Below, in pieces: positions 34,485 to 46,038 of a DNA stretch of 64,000 nucleotides. The position numbers were made by a program, and so were the translations under genes. The notes below the pieces were generated by a model. The model was not told the origin of the DNA. It searched no databases and saw nothing but the letters and a program-made list of their open reading frames with translations. Source of the DNA: Diplolepis rosae (taxonomy: Eukaryota; Arthropoda; Insecta; Hymenoptera; Diplolepididae); the NCBI GenBank assembly GCA_030998225.1, contig JAPYXD010000698.1, positions 1,653,001-1,717,000 on the forward strand. Reading direction: 5' to 3'. How positions within the stretch are numbered: the stretch's first letter is position 1; each line of letters starts with the position of its first letter.

Positions 34485-36785
34485 ATGTCGAACGAATCTC
34501 GTATCAGCAAACTAGAAAGGCTTCGAGGTGCCTTAAAAACAAAATTAACGCGATTCGAAAATTTTCTTAACAAATCTCCGGAAGAGATAAATATAATAGA
34601 GTTAAAACGTAAAATTACAGAAGCAGAAAATTTAAAGGATAGTTTCGAAGATAAGCAAACTGAAATAGAGTCATTAGTATCGGACGCACAAATCGAGGCC
34701 GAATATGAACAAAGAGGCGATTTCGAAGACAGGCTCTCTACGGCATGCGCGAAAGCACAAACATTACTTAACGAAAAGGAACCGATAATTGTGAGCAATC
34801 CATCCTTAAATCGATCACCTTCGCGCGATTTCAGCGGTAATATGAGTCCACAACATGTCGGAGCTAGTGAAAATGTTGTTAATCTTAAATTACCAGCATT
34901 AAATTTACCAACTTTCAGTGGCTCTTATGAAAAATGGCCGGGTTTTAGCGACACCTTTAAATCCGCGGTTCATAATGACAAGAGATATACCGATTCTCAG
35001 AGACTTATATTTTTGCGTTCGTGTCTGACTGGAAAGGCAGCGGATAGAATAGAATCGCTCGAAACTACTGACGCGAATTATCAAGTAGCGTGGAAAATCT
35101 TGGAAAAATATTATGACGATCCGACGGCTGTGATTAATAATCACGTAAAATCATTTTTTGAATTACCAAGTTGCACAAATGCATCAGCAACTTCTATAGG
35201 AGATCTTTTAAATAACGTTACAAAACATTACCGCGCATTAGAGGCTCTAAATAAACCTTTTTTGCAAGCCTTTCCAATTTATGCAGTAACCTCAAGATTA
35301 GATCCACAAACTCGTTTAAAGTGGAAAGAACATATTCAGGGCAATACCTCTCCGACAATGGAAGAATTACTCGAATTTTTGCATTGCCGAGAAAAGGTAC
35401 TAGAAACAAATAGACTACCAACGAAAATCGATAGATCCGAAAGGAACGTGTCGCGTAGTGATAATCAGAACCGTAATCACCACAACCGTCAATCAAATTA
35501 TCAATTAAATTCAAATCGACCAGCCGTAACTTACGCGGCAATGAAGGCCTTTTGTTATATCTGCAAAGGCGCACACTTTACGCAAAGTTGTGAAAAATTA
35601 GTAAAAGCAAATTTATCTGAACGTTTAAATATCGTAAAAAATCTTAATCTCTGTTTTAATTGTCTCCGATCAAATCACTCTGTGGAAAATTGCAATGCGA
35701 GTATGTGTAAAACGTGTAAAAAAAGGCATCACACACTTTTACATCGAGACGATGATGTAAAAATGTCAGCTCAAGTAAATCTTGCCAGTTTACACAGTAC
35801 AACTCCTTCCCAGGTCTTATTATCGACAGCAATTATCCACATACTAGATCGTGAAGGCAACCCCCATAAGTGTAGGGCTCTGCTTGATAACGGCTCACAA
35901 GTACATTTTATAACCGAGAAACTAGCGACAAAATTGGGACTTAGACAACGCGAGCTTGAGATTCCTCTCGGCGGAGTAAATCAAATGAGTTCGAGCGTCA
36001 ATAAAATAACAAATAGCACTATTCAATCGCGGTTAAATAAATACTCTGCTTGTCTGACATTTCTGATAACGCCAGAAATTAACGAATATACTCCAAGCGA
36101 ACCAATAAGCAGAGTTGCTTTAAAAATCCCTTCCAATATCCATCTTGCTGATCCAGAATTCCACATATCCAGATCAATTGACGTTCTTATTGGAGCTGAA
36201 ATATTTCTGAAACTACTATGTGTCGGACAAGTATCTCTGGCGAATAATAACGTGATTCTACAAAAAACTCATCTCGGATGGATATTGGGAGGAAAAATTC
36301 CGGGTGCGAAGCTTTCAAATGCGTCTGCTTGTAATTTATCATTAAATTTACTACATAATAAATTATCGGAATTTTGGGAAATTGAAAATGGTCCTCACGA
36401 CAAAACATTATCAAACGAAGAAAACGAATGTGAGGAACATTATATAAAAAACACATCGCGCAATCCAAAATCGGGACGATATATCGTAAAACTTCCTTTT
36501 AGAGAAAACGTAAACGAACTCGGTGATTCATATAATAGAGCACTTAAGCGATTTCATTCGTTAGAACGATCTTTATCCAAGGAATCAGATCACAAAACAC
36601 AATATATTACCTTTATGAAGGAATATGAAGAACTAGGCCACATGAGTGAAGACAAAACAGCTTCTATTCGTGACGGTTACTTTTTACCGCATCATTCGGT
36701 TATAAAGCAATCGAGTTTAACAACAAAGCTTCGAGTCGTTTTTGATGCATCGGCAAAAACGTCAACCGGAAGTCTCATTAAATGA
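34485..36785 (+). CDS. BEL/Pao Gag, protease and start of RT
   Basis: Start chosen at the ATG at 34,485 (context AAAATGTCG), because codons upstream offer only TTG. Residues 1-110 are charged and helical (coiled-coil-like). The capsid-like part carries LPALNLPTFSGSYEKWPGFS. Cys/His knuckles begin near residues 357 (CYICKGAHFTQSC), 390 (CFNCLRSNHSVENC) and 408 (CKTCKKRHH). The protease motif LLDNGSQVHFI has its Asp at about residue 468. RT begins near the end (LRVVFDASAK). The frame closes at 36,785 because one extra base at about 36,771 shifts it, so the product is a truncated Gag-Pol. Intact relatives read on as one polyprotein. Confidence 0.93.
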   Translation: MSNESRISKLERLRGALKTKLTRFENFLNKSPEEINIIELKRKITEAENLKDSFEDKQTEIESLVSDAQIEAEYEQRGDFEDRLSTACAKAQTLLNEKEPIIVSNPSLNRSPSRDFSGNMSPQHVGASENVVNLKLPALNLPTFSGSYEKWPGFSDTFKSAVHNDKRYTDSQRLIFLRSCLTGKAADRIESLETTDANYQVAWKILEKYYDDPTAVINNHVKSFFELPSCTNASATSIGDLLNNVTKHYRALEALNKPFLQAFPIYAVTSRLDPQTRLKWKEHIQGNTSPTMEELLEFLHCREKVLETNRLPTKIDRSERNVSRSDNQNRNHHNRQSNYQLNSNRPAVTYAAMKAFCYICKGAHFTQSCEKLVKANLSERLNIVKNLNLCFNCLRSNHSVENCNASMCKTCKKRHHTLLHRDDDVKMSAQVNLASLHSTTPSQVLLSTAIIHILDREGNPHKCRALLDNGSQVHFITEKLATKLGLRQRELEIPLGGVNQMSSSVNKITNSTIQSRLNKYSACLTFLITPEINEYTPSEPISRVALKIPSNIHLADPEFHISRSIDVLIGAEIFLKLLCVGQVSLANNNVILQKTHLGWILGGKIPGAKLSNASACNLSLNLLHNKLSEFWEIENGPHDKTLSNEENECEEHYIKNTSRNPKSGRYIVKLPFRENVNELGDSYNRALKRFHSLERSLSKESDHKTQYITFMKEYEELGHMSEDKTASIRDGYFLPHHSVIKQSSLTTKLRVVFDASAKTSTGSLIK

Positions 36786-39688
36786 CACACTCATGGTAGG
36801 CCCTAAAGTTCAAGATGATTTGTTCTCCTTACTCGTCCGTTTTCGATCACACACATATGTGGTAACAGCCGATATTGAAAAAATGTACCGGCAAATCGAA
36901 TTGCATCCAAGTGATCGAAAATATCATAAAATTCCTATGGCGGACAGATTCTAATCAACCTATAAAAATCTTCACATTAAACACCGTTACCTATGGGACT
37001 TCCTCTGCGTCCTTTTTAGCTACTCGATCATTAATTCAATTGGCTAATGACGAATCAGAATTGTTCCCAAATGCAGCTATCGCATTAAAGGAAGATTTTT
37101 ATATGGACGATCTTTTATCGGGAGCGCAGACACTCGAAAAAGCGAAACGACTGATTAACGAATTAATACAAGTTACTCATAGGGGTGGCATGAATTTGAG
37201 ACAGTGGGCCTCAAATGAGCCTGACCTTATGAATAGCTTATCCGAAAGGGTTAATGGCTCGCATATGTGTTTGAATTTGGGAGATACAACTAAAACACTT
37301 GGTGTTTATTGGAATCCCAAATCAGACTCACTGATGCACACAGTAAATCAGGCAAAAATCGAAGAGCCAGTAACAAAGAGAACGATATTATCACAAATCG
37401 CTCAGCTATTTGACCCACTAGGATTGCTAGGCCCAGTTATCTTACAGGCAAAATTGATAATGCAATCTTTATGGTTATTAGAACTCGGATGGGATGAGTC
37501 TGTGCCACAGCAAGTGTACACAGCCTGGCTTGATTATCGAAATCATTTGCCTCTCCTTCAAGAGTTCAATATCAAACGTAAAATACTAATAGATGATTAC
37601 AGATCACTTCAAATACATGGTTTCTGTGATGCTAGCGAAAAGGCTTACGGAGCCTGCATTTATCTTCGATCAAGTGATAAAAACGGGGTAATATACACGA
37701 ATTTAGTGTGTTCAAAATCGCGAGTCGCACCTCTGAAGAAATTAACACTACCACGTTTAGAGCTTTGTGCTGCTCTTTTATTAGCACACTTATTAAAAAC
37801 CGTCTCTCATGCTTTACGTAGGTTATCTGTAGAAAAGGTTGTCCTGTGGTCAGACTCGACAATCACGTTACACTGGATTAAAAGTCCTCCACACACACTT
37901 AAAACATTCGTGTCAAACAGAGTCGCCAAAATTCAATCAATTACGGCTGCATGTGAATGGCGTCATGTGCGTACGGAATATAATCCCGCGGATTTTGTCT
38001 CACGAGGTCTCTCACCAAAGGATTTTATTCATAATTCTCATTGGTTGAACGGCCCATTATGGCTCAATAAAGAGGAAGAAGATTGGCCTGTATCGGTTTT
38101 AGAATTTGAAACGGTTCCTGAACAAAAGAAAGCATTTGTACATCTAACGTGTAGAAACGAAACCGAAAACGAAGGCTCAAATTATACAAACGAAATAGCG
38201 AATACCCTCTTTCAAAATATTGGAAATTTTTCCAAACTTATACGCGTAGTAGCTTATATTCGAAGATTTATTGATATCAAGGTTCGCAAGATAGGTATAA
38301 ATGGCATTCTCTCTTCTAACGAACTTAAAAGAGCAACGATATGTGTAGTAAAACTCGTACAACGCGAAACGTTTTCAAGAGAATTAAAAATCCTAGAAGA
38401 AGGAAACCAGATCGACGGACGGTTAACTCCCCTTAACCCTTTCTTGGACTCTGAGGGTCTTCTCAGAGTGGGAGGTAGGCTTAGACACTCCGATCTCACA
38501 TATTCGCAAAAACATCCGATTCTTCTACCGAAAAATCATAATTTAACGCATCTTATTATTCGCGATCAACATTTGAAGCTGCTTCACTCTGCCACGCAAG
38601 CAACACTTAATGCTATTCGAAACAATTACTGGATCGTTAACGGAAAAAATACAGTAAAAAACGTAATTCGTAAGTGTGTTGCTTGTTTTCGCGCTAAACC
38701 ACAATTTCCAACTTACGTGATGGGAGAACTTCCTAAGGACAGAACTGTCTTCGAGAGAGCCTTTAAACATGCCGGAATCGACTACTGCGGTCCCTTTTTC
38801 ATTAAAGAAAAAAAACATAGAAATCGAGTCAAGGTGAAAATCTATACCGCTATTTTTGTTTGTTTTGCTACGAAGGCGGTGCATATCGAAATCGTCAGTG
38901 ATTTGACTACTGAAGCTTTTCTAGCATGCTTAAAAAGATTTTTTGCAAGACGCGGAATAAGCTCTGATCTTTATTCCGATAATGCGACTTATTTTAAAGG
39001 TACAAAACGAGAATTAGCGGAATTATATCAATTCTTAAACAATGAAGAAAATATCAACGAAATCTCTCGTAATCTTGCGAATTATGCAGGAATCAATTGG
39101 CATTTTACTCCTCCGCGTTCGCCACACTTCGGCGGACTCTGGGAAGCCGCGGTAAAATCTTTTAAGCACCACTTTACTCGCGTTGTCGGAGAAAGAATTT
39201 TAACTTATGAAGAATTCACGACCTTCTCAACTGAGGTAGAGGGTATCTTAAATTCACGCCCTTTAACACCTATACCTTCAGACCCAAACGACTTAATTGC
39301 TCTCACCCCAGGTCACTTTCTTATAGGTGACTCAATAACAAACGTACCAGAGCACAATTTGATGAACGTGCCGCCAAATCAACTTTCCTCTTGGCAGCAG
39401 GTTCAGCGAATAAAGCAACATTTTTGGGCTCGATGGAACAAGGAGTATCTCCACGAGCTAACTGTGCGTAAAAAATGGCATAAAGGTGCCACTCAGAACA
39501 TTCAGGTCGGCAAACTAGTAACGATTCGAGATGATAATGCACCTCCTATGCGATGGAGCTTAGGCCGTATAATTGCCGTTCATCCAGGAACGGATGGAAT
39601 TGTTCGAGTGGTAACGATGAAAACTGTACAAGGCGAATATAAGCGTAGTATTAAAAATTTGTCCCCACTACCAATCGACGTTATATGA
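36772..39688 (+). CDS. BEL/Pao RT, RNase H and integrase (frame-shifted)
   Basis: RT continues in a second frame from about 36,772 (VTADIEKMYRQIELHPSDRK). After another extra base near 36,934 it passes to a third frame, which stays open to 39,688. YMDD lies at 37,100-37,111. RNase H follows with GFCDASEKAYGA (first Asp about 37,628), LPRLELCAALL, VVLWSDSTITLHWI and NPADFVSRG. Integrase has an N-terminal His/Cys region (HLKLLHSATQATL to CVACF). Its catalytic residues are Asp at 38,780 (IDYCGPF), Asp at 38,978 (YSDNATYFKG) and Glu at 39,143 (GGLWEAAVKSFK), with 54 residues between the last two. All key residues look intact. The two shifts would block a full Pol unless they are assembly errors. 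Confidence 0.92.
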
Positions 39689-39952
39689 TACTTCTAATCA
39701 CTGAATTATATGTATTTAGTATTAAGATGTATGCAATTTACAATCATTTCAGCGATATATTCATTTTTTATCAACCATCTCGCCTAGTATGTTAGAACTC
39801 CTTTATGATCAGCTCTGATTATCTTATGCTTAAACTATTATTAGTCTCCGTATCCTATTTATATCAATTGCTTGACTATAATTGTTTAACAAATTCTAAA
39901 GTTGATGTATTATAACTACCACCTTTGACCAATTGCTTTGAACATGACAGTT

Positions 39953-39966
39953 CAAGGGGGCCGGCA
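39953..39966 (+). promoter_or_regulatory. Polypurine tract
   Basis: CAAGGGGGCCGGCA directly abuts the TG of the 3' LTR, the expected place for plus-strand priming. Confidence 0.75.
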
Positions 39967-40658
39967 TGTTGTGACTTTACAACACGAGTTTTAATTGACG
40001 ACGGAAGAAAAAATCTGTTTCTTGTAAAACGTGCCGATACTGAATTTTTAAGGATTATTTTATAACTCTAAGCTTTCAATCACCAAAGACTCATTTAACT
40101 GAATCTTGAAGAAAACTAGAAACTGTATAAGTTTAGGAGTTTATGTTTATTAGCGTAATACCGTACACATTAAACTCAAGCATAGGTCTGCCTTAATCCC
40201 ATAATAGGCTCACACAATGGTCACTGCGCCTCCCCTGTCTGGGATTTCAGTAGTATATTGAAATTCGCCTTTTTCCCAATGTTTACGATTTTAACCATCG
40301 TCCACCTTTTGAAATTGTCACCCCCACTTAATGCGTATTTTTCACTACTTCTACCAGCTCCTTAAGTTAGTTGCATTTTGTAATCGAATGAGTTCTCTTG
40401 ATCTCAGGAACTCTTGTAATGTAAACTCCTGTAAGTTACTTAAAGCTTACAGTATATATTATCTTTAAAATTGTGTTCCCTTTCTCTTTTTGTTTATATT
40501 AATTAAATCTTAATAGAAATTAGCCATTTGTTGATTTCTTAACCTTGCTCATTAATAAATAATAAGAGATCTCTCAATTCAAACGTTTTGAGAGATTTGG
40601 TACGGCTCTTCAGTCAACGTGAATTCTGAGTTAGCAGCACGGCCAGCAACGAACAACA
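39967..40658 (+). repeat. 3' LTR of the BEL/Pao element
   Basis: Same 692 bases as the 5' LTR with the same TG...CA ends. It is followed by the second CAAAG target copy. The 264 bases between the integrase stop and this LTR hold no frame of note. Confidence 0.95.
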
Positions 40659-40808
40659 CAAAGCTAACATAAACTCATTCGTCTCATAAAAATACAAGTG
40701 TAGTGTAAAGTATATTACTTTTGGTTAATATTAGAAATCGAAAGTGCCAAGACAAATGTCTAATTGATATTAGTATTAACATATATAGATATAGAAATTA
40801 AATCTTAC

Positions 40809-40985
40809 CTGTTTTCCGGGACGCGGTAATGTCTCAACGTTGGTTCCTCCTACGACAGGTGCTTTTTCGGATCCTCCGTTTTGCTGGTTCTTGTTCATAT
40901 TAACATTAGTATTAATCATATTTGTATTATCAGTAGGTCCACCTTCCCCTCCACCCTCGCCGCCTTTTCCATCCTCGCCCGTCAT
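40809..40985 (-). CDS. First coding exon of an unidentified gene
   Basis: ATG at 40,985 opens 59 codons that end exactly at a strong donor (CAG then GTAAGA), phase 0. The peptide is Gly/Glu-rich, then Asn-rich (TNMINTNVNMNKNQQN), and ends EKAPVVGGTNVETLPRPGKQ. GC content and codon use stand out from the AT-rich flanks, and the upstream leader (GGGGGTGGGCGAGGGCAGAG) looks like 5' UTR. The frame stays open upstream to 41,078 but with no better start. The BEL/Pao element sits about 145 bases into the following intron. I do not recognise the protein; further exons would lie to the left, past the retrotransposon, and were not found. Confidence 0.6.
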
Positions 40986-42335
40986 CACTCTGCCCTCGCC
41001 CACCCCCAATCGTTCTGTCCTTTTTTTAAAAATTAAACCTCTTTTCACTCTTGTATTAAAATTGCACTTCCTGGACACTTCTGAATTTTTTCACGTGGAA
41101 TTTCAGTCTTCAGAATATTTAAATAAACATTGGCAAAATAATGAGTTTTCTAACATAAAGAAATCGAATATTTCAATGAGTAAACATAAATATGATTAAA
41201 TCTTGAGAAATTTGAGTCCAAAATACTTTTAGTAAATTAGATTATGGAGATTTCGGGAAAGTAAGTCGAAAATTAGTAATGTTCTCTCCCTTTCACATTA
41301 TCTCCCCCTTTTTCTGATCAAGGGCTGCAAAAGCTCTCAAATGCAGTAGCTATTCTTAAATCGACCAACACGCCCTCATAGAATCGACATACTCAATGCG
41401 CAGGCTGATTAGAAATATTATGTACATATTAAGAACAATGAAAAAAAAAGTAAATTTCAAGTCCGAAAACTGGTTTTGTTTAAAGATTCCATTTCAATTC
41501 TTCAAGGCAAAGATAATTTATTCTTAAATCAATATTTTATTAAGAAAATTGCGACAGAAAATCAATCTAATTTTGATAGATAACGTCAACTATGAAATAT
41601 GGACTCAAAACAATTTAGAGCAAGTTTTAGATAACTTACACCTTAGCTTACACATCAAGATTTTTGTTAGAATCTCTTTCGAAAATTAAAGCACCTTTCT
41701 CAAAAGAAAAATAACCAGTATTTTTATTTATAAGAATTTTCTACAGATACGGTAGATTGAGAACGACTGAGAGAAGTACATGTCTGTGAGAAAAGACTAA
41801 GTTTGGATAGGTCAAGGTTTTCTTTGACATATACCGGTTTTTTAAAAGTCATGAAAGCTTAAATAGAACTCTTTAAAATTAAGTGAGATAAAAAAAGATA
41901 AGTTTAAATGATAAAGTTGGAGAATGCAAGCTGGCAGAAAATGGATTTGGAATACAGATTCAAATGTAGAACACAAGCAATTTGAGTTTCCAACTTATAA
42001 AACGGATCAGTTTGGTCTATGCAACAACCCCTAAGAAAGTTAAGTGATACGCCGGACGCTAATCGTTAATCTATCAAGAAAAATTGTAGAGTTGAGACGC
42101 CCAATATTTATTGAACGCGTCCTAGAGTGACCCGCTAGCTATGTTTCCAGGGGTTTTTACTAGAATAAGGTTCCAGTGATTCCTTACAATTTTTTTTTTT
42201 TTGCTCCGAAACACTCGTCGCCACACTGTCAAATCACAACACAATCGCGCATTTTACTGTTACGAGCTGCTACCGAACGTATTCGTTGTTAAAAGCCGCT
42301 AAATTTACATCTGTTTTCGTTTTTTCGTAATTTCG
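40986..42335. other. Likely upstream region of the minus-strand gene; otherwise featureless
   Basis: 40,986-41,020 is probably 5' UTR of the exon just described. The rest is AT-rich without repeats. A less AT-rich stretch, 42,200-42,480, could be a promoter for a gene on either strand: a long T run, then sequence with CG dinucleotides. Confidence 0.35.
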
Positions 42336-42425
42336 ATGGAGTTCGAGCGCAACACAACCACCCTCCTGGAAACCCTGTACCGTTTTGATCAGAAAATCGA
42401 GGAATTCGAGCCAAGCGAACTCTAA
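42336..42425 (+). CDS. Small ORF of 29 codons, unrecognised
   Basis: ATG in context TTTCGATGG opens MEFERNTTTLLETLYRFDQK followed by IEEFEPSEL and TAA. The amino-acid pattern (regular hydrophobic/acidic spacing) and the GC-richer codons look protein-like, and a CG-containing leader precedes it. It may be a first exon, an upstream ORF, or a remnant. The minus strand is open here too. No family recognised. Confidence 0.25.
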   Translation: MEFERNTTTLLETLYRFDQKIEEFEPSEL

Positions 42426-42951
42426 CGGTCAATTTTGTAATTCCATGTTCCCTTCAGTTTATAACCTCGAAACACTGGCGCGGGCAAGTTTTAAAATTTA
42501 GATTCTCTTTTTCATTCATCAATAACAAATATTTTCATTTTGAAAATTAAGCACAACACCTTTTGCTAAATATATCACACTTATAATAATTAATTCGAAT
42601 AATAATATTTACATGCGAAATAAAAAATTAATAAATGATGGGTGTTTTTGATATTAGGCTCTAAGTTTGCGGAAAACAGGAAATTGGTAAGACTCAATAA
42701 TTTCACACGTATAAAAAATTGTAGGAATTTCAAATAACAAGAGTATCACTGGGCACGCGCAGCGTACTAAAATTATTTCGTACCGTGTCAGAGCCATAGA
42801 TGTGAACAGTCTTCAATACATAGATTTTTACATTATTTTACACAGCCAACCGTTGAAAATTTTTCTAAATTAAAAAAAAAAAAAGAAAGATTATCTGGAG
42901 ATGAATAAAAACAAAGTTTTCGACACTTCAAATATTATAACACAAATCATC

Positions 42952-44499
42952 ATTTATTTACAAGTTAATCTCACACATACATGTTTATAAAAAGAAAATG
43001 ATACTGCTGTACATTACAGCAGCTTATTATTATGAACTTTATGCATGCTGTTTATTTTCTGATTATATCTTTAAAATGGAATTATATTTCAAAATATCGC
43101 AACAAATACAAATATTATTTGCAGGTTTGAAAGAGAAAAAAATTAATTACTTCATGAATTCTATTTAATTATAACAACGTCCACTTGAGGTGCGCTTCAG
43201 CCTCAAAAGTGATAAAAGAACAATGTTGGTATGTTTCTCACATGCATACACAATACAGAATTTGCAAAAATACACAATACAATATCTAGCGCTTTAATTA
43301 AAATGAAAAAATAACGACATTTTTTCCCAAATTTTTTTTGCCTTACAACGAAAGGTAAGCTTTTTTTAAAAAGCATTCTGCCTTCAAAAATTTGCTTGAC
43401 AAAATTTAACAAGGCTTTGAAATTACAAGTTTACTGGTACTAGTAAAATTTAATTTCGTTAATGTAAAAAATTATATACAGAAAATTCAAAAAACAATGT
43501 GGAGAACATTTTGCAACAGTTAAAATCTAAAATATTCGATGCACGATAAAAGTCACCACAAAAATCAAATTCAATCACATTTTTTAAGCAATAAATTATA
43601 CCTATTATCTTAGCATCTCTTAATATACAATGTCATTAATATCTTGGATTTTTAGTTATCATGTACTTCGTTCTTATGCTTTTCTATATTTATGGAACAA
43701 GATTTATTCAGAACAACAATTAAGAGGAAGTTTTTCAAGCGAGGAATATATTTCTTATTGTATTTAACGGGTTATCTTATACAAATATAATCACTATTTA
43801 TCTTTTTTGATGTTTTTAGTTTCTTTATAGTACAAACTTTAGACTTTACCTACTTTGCACGAAGTAAACAGAGAAATAATTATTCCAAATAATTAATTAT
43901 TTAGAATAACCCCTTTATTTACTCTGTCTCGTCAACGAATATTTCTTCAACTAACTGTAATTGAATTTATGAATTTGTATTTTAATTGGCTATCAAATTA
44001 AGTTTTATTACATGAAAAGAATTTCCAGCCTCTCCTTAAACAAAAATATCATTTAAATATTGGTGACAAAATAAGTAATTTAACCTTTTTATCTATGTGA
44101 AGTCGCCCATAAATTACGTAAGTACAAAGTCATGGAAACTCCAAAAGGGTTAGACATAGTTTTCTAAAATAAATTAAATAAAAATAGACCTTACGTAATT
44201 CATCCACGTTCCATTTATAATCAATTATAATTATATATATATATATACATTACAAATTAGAAAAAAAATCACCTTTTTTTGTTTTTGTGTTTGCTGAAGA
44301 ATTCTTTTTTGAAAGAATTTAGTTGTTTCTAATGTCAGAAAAAGCTCATTTTTGCTTGGAAAACGAGTTTAAGAAAGCGGCATACCCATAAAATAAATAC
44401 AATTATGAATGAAAGTCAATGTCAGTTTAAATAATGAATTAATGAATGGTCAAACTAACTATTAAATATCAACTTTGGATGTATCAAAATGTGCAAGAC
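42952..44499 (-). other. Probable 3' UTR of the zinc-finger gene
   Basis: Follows the stop codon at 44,500. No coding frame. On the minus strand AAATAAATGATG at about 42,950-42,961 is a candidate polyadenylation signal; there are others, so the exact transcript end is uncertain. A TA-rich microsatellite lies at 44,230-44,249. Confidence 0.4.
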
Positions 44500-45933
44500 T
44501 TAGAAATCAGACTGTGCCTCATTTTGAACTTCTTTCGTGTCCGAATTTTCATTCGTTTCTGTAATATCTATTGTCTCTACGAACTCTGAAACCTTTTTCT
44601 TTTCTGAATTTTCATTCATATCTGTAATATCTATTGTCTCTACAGACTCTGAAACTTCAATCTTTTTTAAAATTTCACTTTTTTCAAAAGATCCTACAGA
44701 CTCTAAAATTGTATTAATTTCCGAAGATTCTCCCGACTCCGAAATTTCATTATTTGCCAAGAATAGTAAAGCTTCATTCATTTCCAGAATCTTCATAGGC
44801 TTGGGAAATTCTTTCTCTGTTGAAGTTTCTACTGATGTCAAAATTACATTAGTTTTAGTGTATTCTTTCATATTCAAATTTTGTTTAACAGTTTGTACGC
44901 ATAAATCTTGAGCAAAGTGTCTCTCGAGGTATCTTTCCGATGTAAAAGACATTTTACAAGAGTCACACTTCACAAATGGATAAATATTCTTATGCTGCAA
45001 CTCGATGTGATCTTGCAGCGTCCGATTACTAATAAATCCCTTCTTACAAATTTTACAACTATCTTTGTTAGTATGCGATCGCATGTGAATCCTCAAATGT
45101 CTATGGCTGACTTTTTTATGGCAAACCTCGCACTCTTTGTCTTCCCTAACATGTACTTCATATTTATGACTATTCGCTAATTTTGAAGAGGTGAACGCCT
45201 TTTTACAAACATGGCAAGGAAAACCAAGACCAGCATGATATGCTTCGTGTTTCGCTGCGAAGTCAAAACGCAATGTCTTGCCACAAACTTTACAGGACGG
45301 CTTAACATGCTCTGCATTCAAGTGTGCCCTTCTTTGAGTAGAGTTGAAGAATCGCATATTACAATAATAACATAAATAAGGTTTTTCGGGAACTAAATGC
45401 TCTCGTTTTACGTGTGAATCAAAGTTCATCATCCGTACTTTAGACTTGCAACAGTGGCACGTAACTCCCTGTAGATCTTGAAAGTCTTTTCCTTCATTAA
45501 CCTCGCAAAAATGTGAAAAATATTCTTTGACATTTGAAAATGTTGCGTCACAGTATCCACATTGAAGCCAACGAGGATGATTTTCCTGTACGTGAGTGAG
45601 AAAAGTTTGGACGCCTCTAAACGTCTTACCACAAGGGCATTCTTGTCTGGAAGCACGTTTTTCATGAGTAGAGACGTGCTCAGTTAGGTCTTCCTTATTT
45701 TCAAAGAGTTCGAGGCAAGTTGCACACCTGTAAAGGTCCATCTCTAAAGGATCTGGTATTCGGTTCTCATTGAGGTCGTTTTCAAAAGAACTAAATTGTT
45801 CTGAATGATTAGAAGCGTTATCAGTTTTTAGTTCTACTTCAGCGATTTCGATGTCTAAAAGTTTGGACTTATCACTGCTATCATTCGGTTGACTATCATC
45901 CTCTATATCCACGTCCACATCATCTTCTGCTAC
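44500..45933 (-). CDS. C2H2 zinc-finger protein, exon 3 (last coding exon)
   Basis: An acceptor (TTTATTCTTAG) ends at 45,934. The exon opens in phase 0 as VAEDDVDVDIEDDSQPND. There is no in-frame ATG until just before the first finger, so it is not an independent gene. After an acidic stretch of about 65 residues come ten fingers in close order (about 45,735-44,890), e.g. YRCATCLELFENKEDLTEHV, YLCYYCNMRFFNSTQRRAHL, FPCHVCKKAFTSSKLANSHK and CKICKKGFISNRTLQDHIEL; the last ends C2HC-like. Linkers are not the TGEKP type. The C-terminal tail is Glu/Ser-rich and contains a doubled unit (VETIDIT.MNENS / VETIDITETNENS). Total with exons 1 and 2 is about 1,424 residues. Nuclear DNA binding is inferred from the fingers; targets unknown. 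Confidence 0.88.
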   Translation of the reverse strand, partial: VAEDDVDVDIEDDSQPNDSSDKSKLLDIEIAEVELKTDNASNHSEQFSSFENDLNENRIPDPLEMDLYRCATCLELFENKEDLTEHVSTHEKRASRQECPCGKTFRGVQTFLTHVQENHPRWLQCGYCDATFSNVKEYFSHFCEVNEGKDFQDLQGVTCHCCKSKVRMMNFDSHVKREHLVPEKPYLCYYCNMRFFNSTQRRAHLNAEHVKPSCKVCGKTLRFDFAAKHEAYHAGLGFPCHVCKKAFTSSKLANSHKYEVHVREDKECEVCHKKVSHRHLRIHMRSHTNKDSCKICKKGFISNRTLQDHIELQHKNIYPFVKCDSCKMSFTSERYLERHFAQDLCVQTVKQNLNMKEYTKTNVILTSVETSTEKEFPKPMKILEMNEALLFLANNEISESGESSEINTILESVGSFEKSEILKKIEVSESVETIDITDMNENSEKKKVSEFVETIDITETNENSDTKEVQNEAQSDF

Positions 45934-46038
45934 CTAAGAATAAAGGGCATAATTACCATTAGATCACTTGATTAATTATTATATAAAATTGGCTAACGAG
46001 CCGATTTAAATCTGACACACCCTAATCTCTATGGGTTA

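Larger units (their letters stand above)
33140..40663 (+). mobile_element. BEL/Pao LTR retrotransposon with 5 bp target duplication
   Basis: Two 692 bp LTRs bracket a 7,514 bp element, and CAAAG is duplicated at 33,140-33,144 and 40,659-40,663. Order inside: LTR, primer site, a leader with an Arg/Glu-codon tandem repeat, Gag with three zinc-knuckle-like motifs, aspartic protease, RT (YMDD), RNase H, integrase, polypurine tract, LTR. Gene order and the DNGS protease motif fit the BEL/Pao superfamily. No envelope frame follows integrase. I saw no difference between the LTRs by eye, so insertion is recent. The only lesions noted are two single-base +1 shifts in RT. It sits in the first intron of the minus-strand gene starting at 40,985, in opposite orientation. 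Confidence 0.95.

Noticed and set aside
44537..44911. 124-codon plus-strand frame opposite the zinc-finger gene
   Set aside because: Shadow of the Glu/Ser-rich tail of exon 3; no independent evidence.
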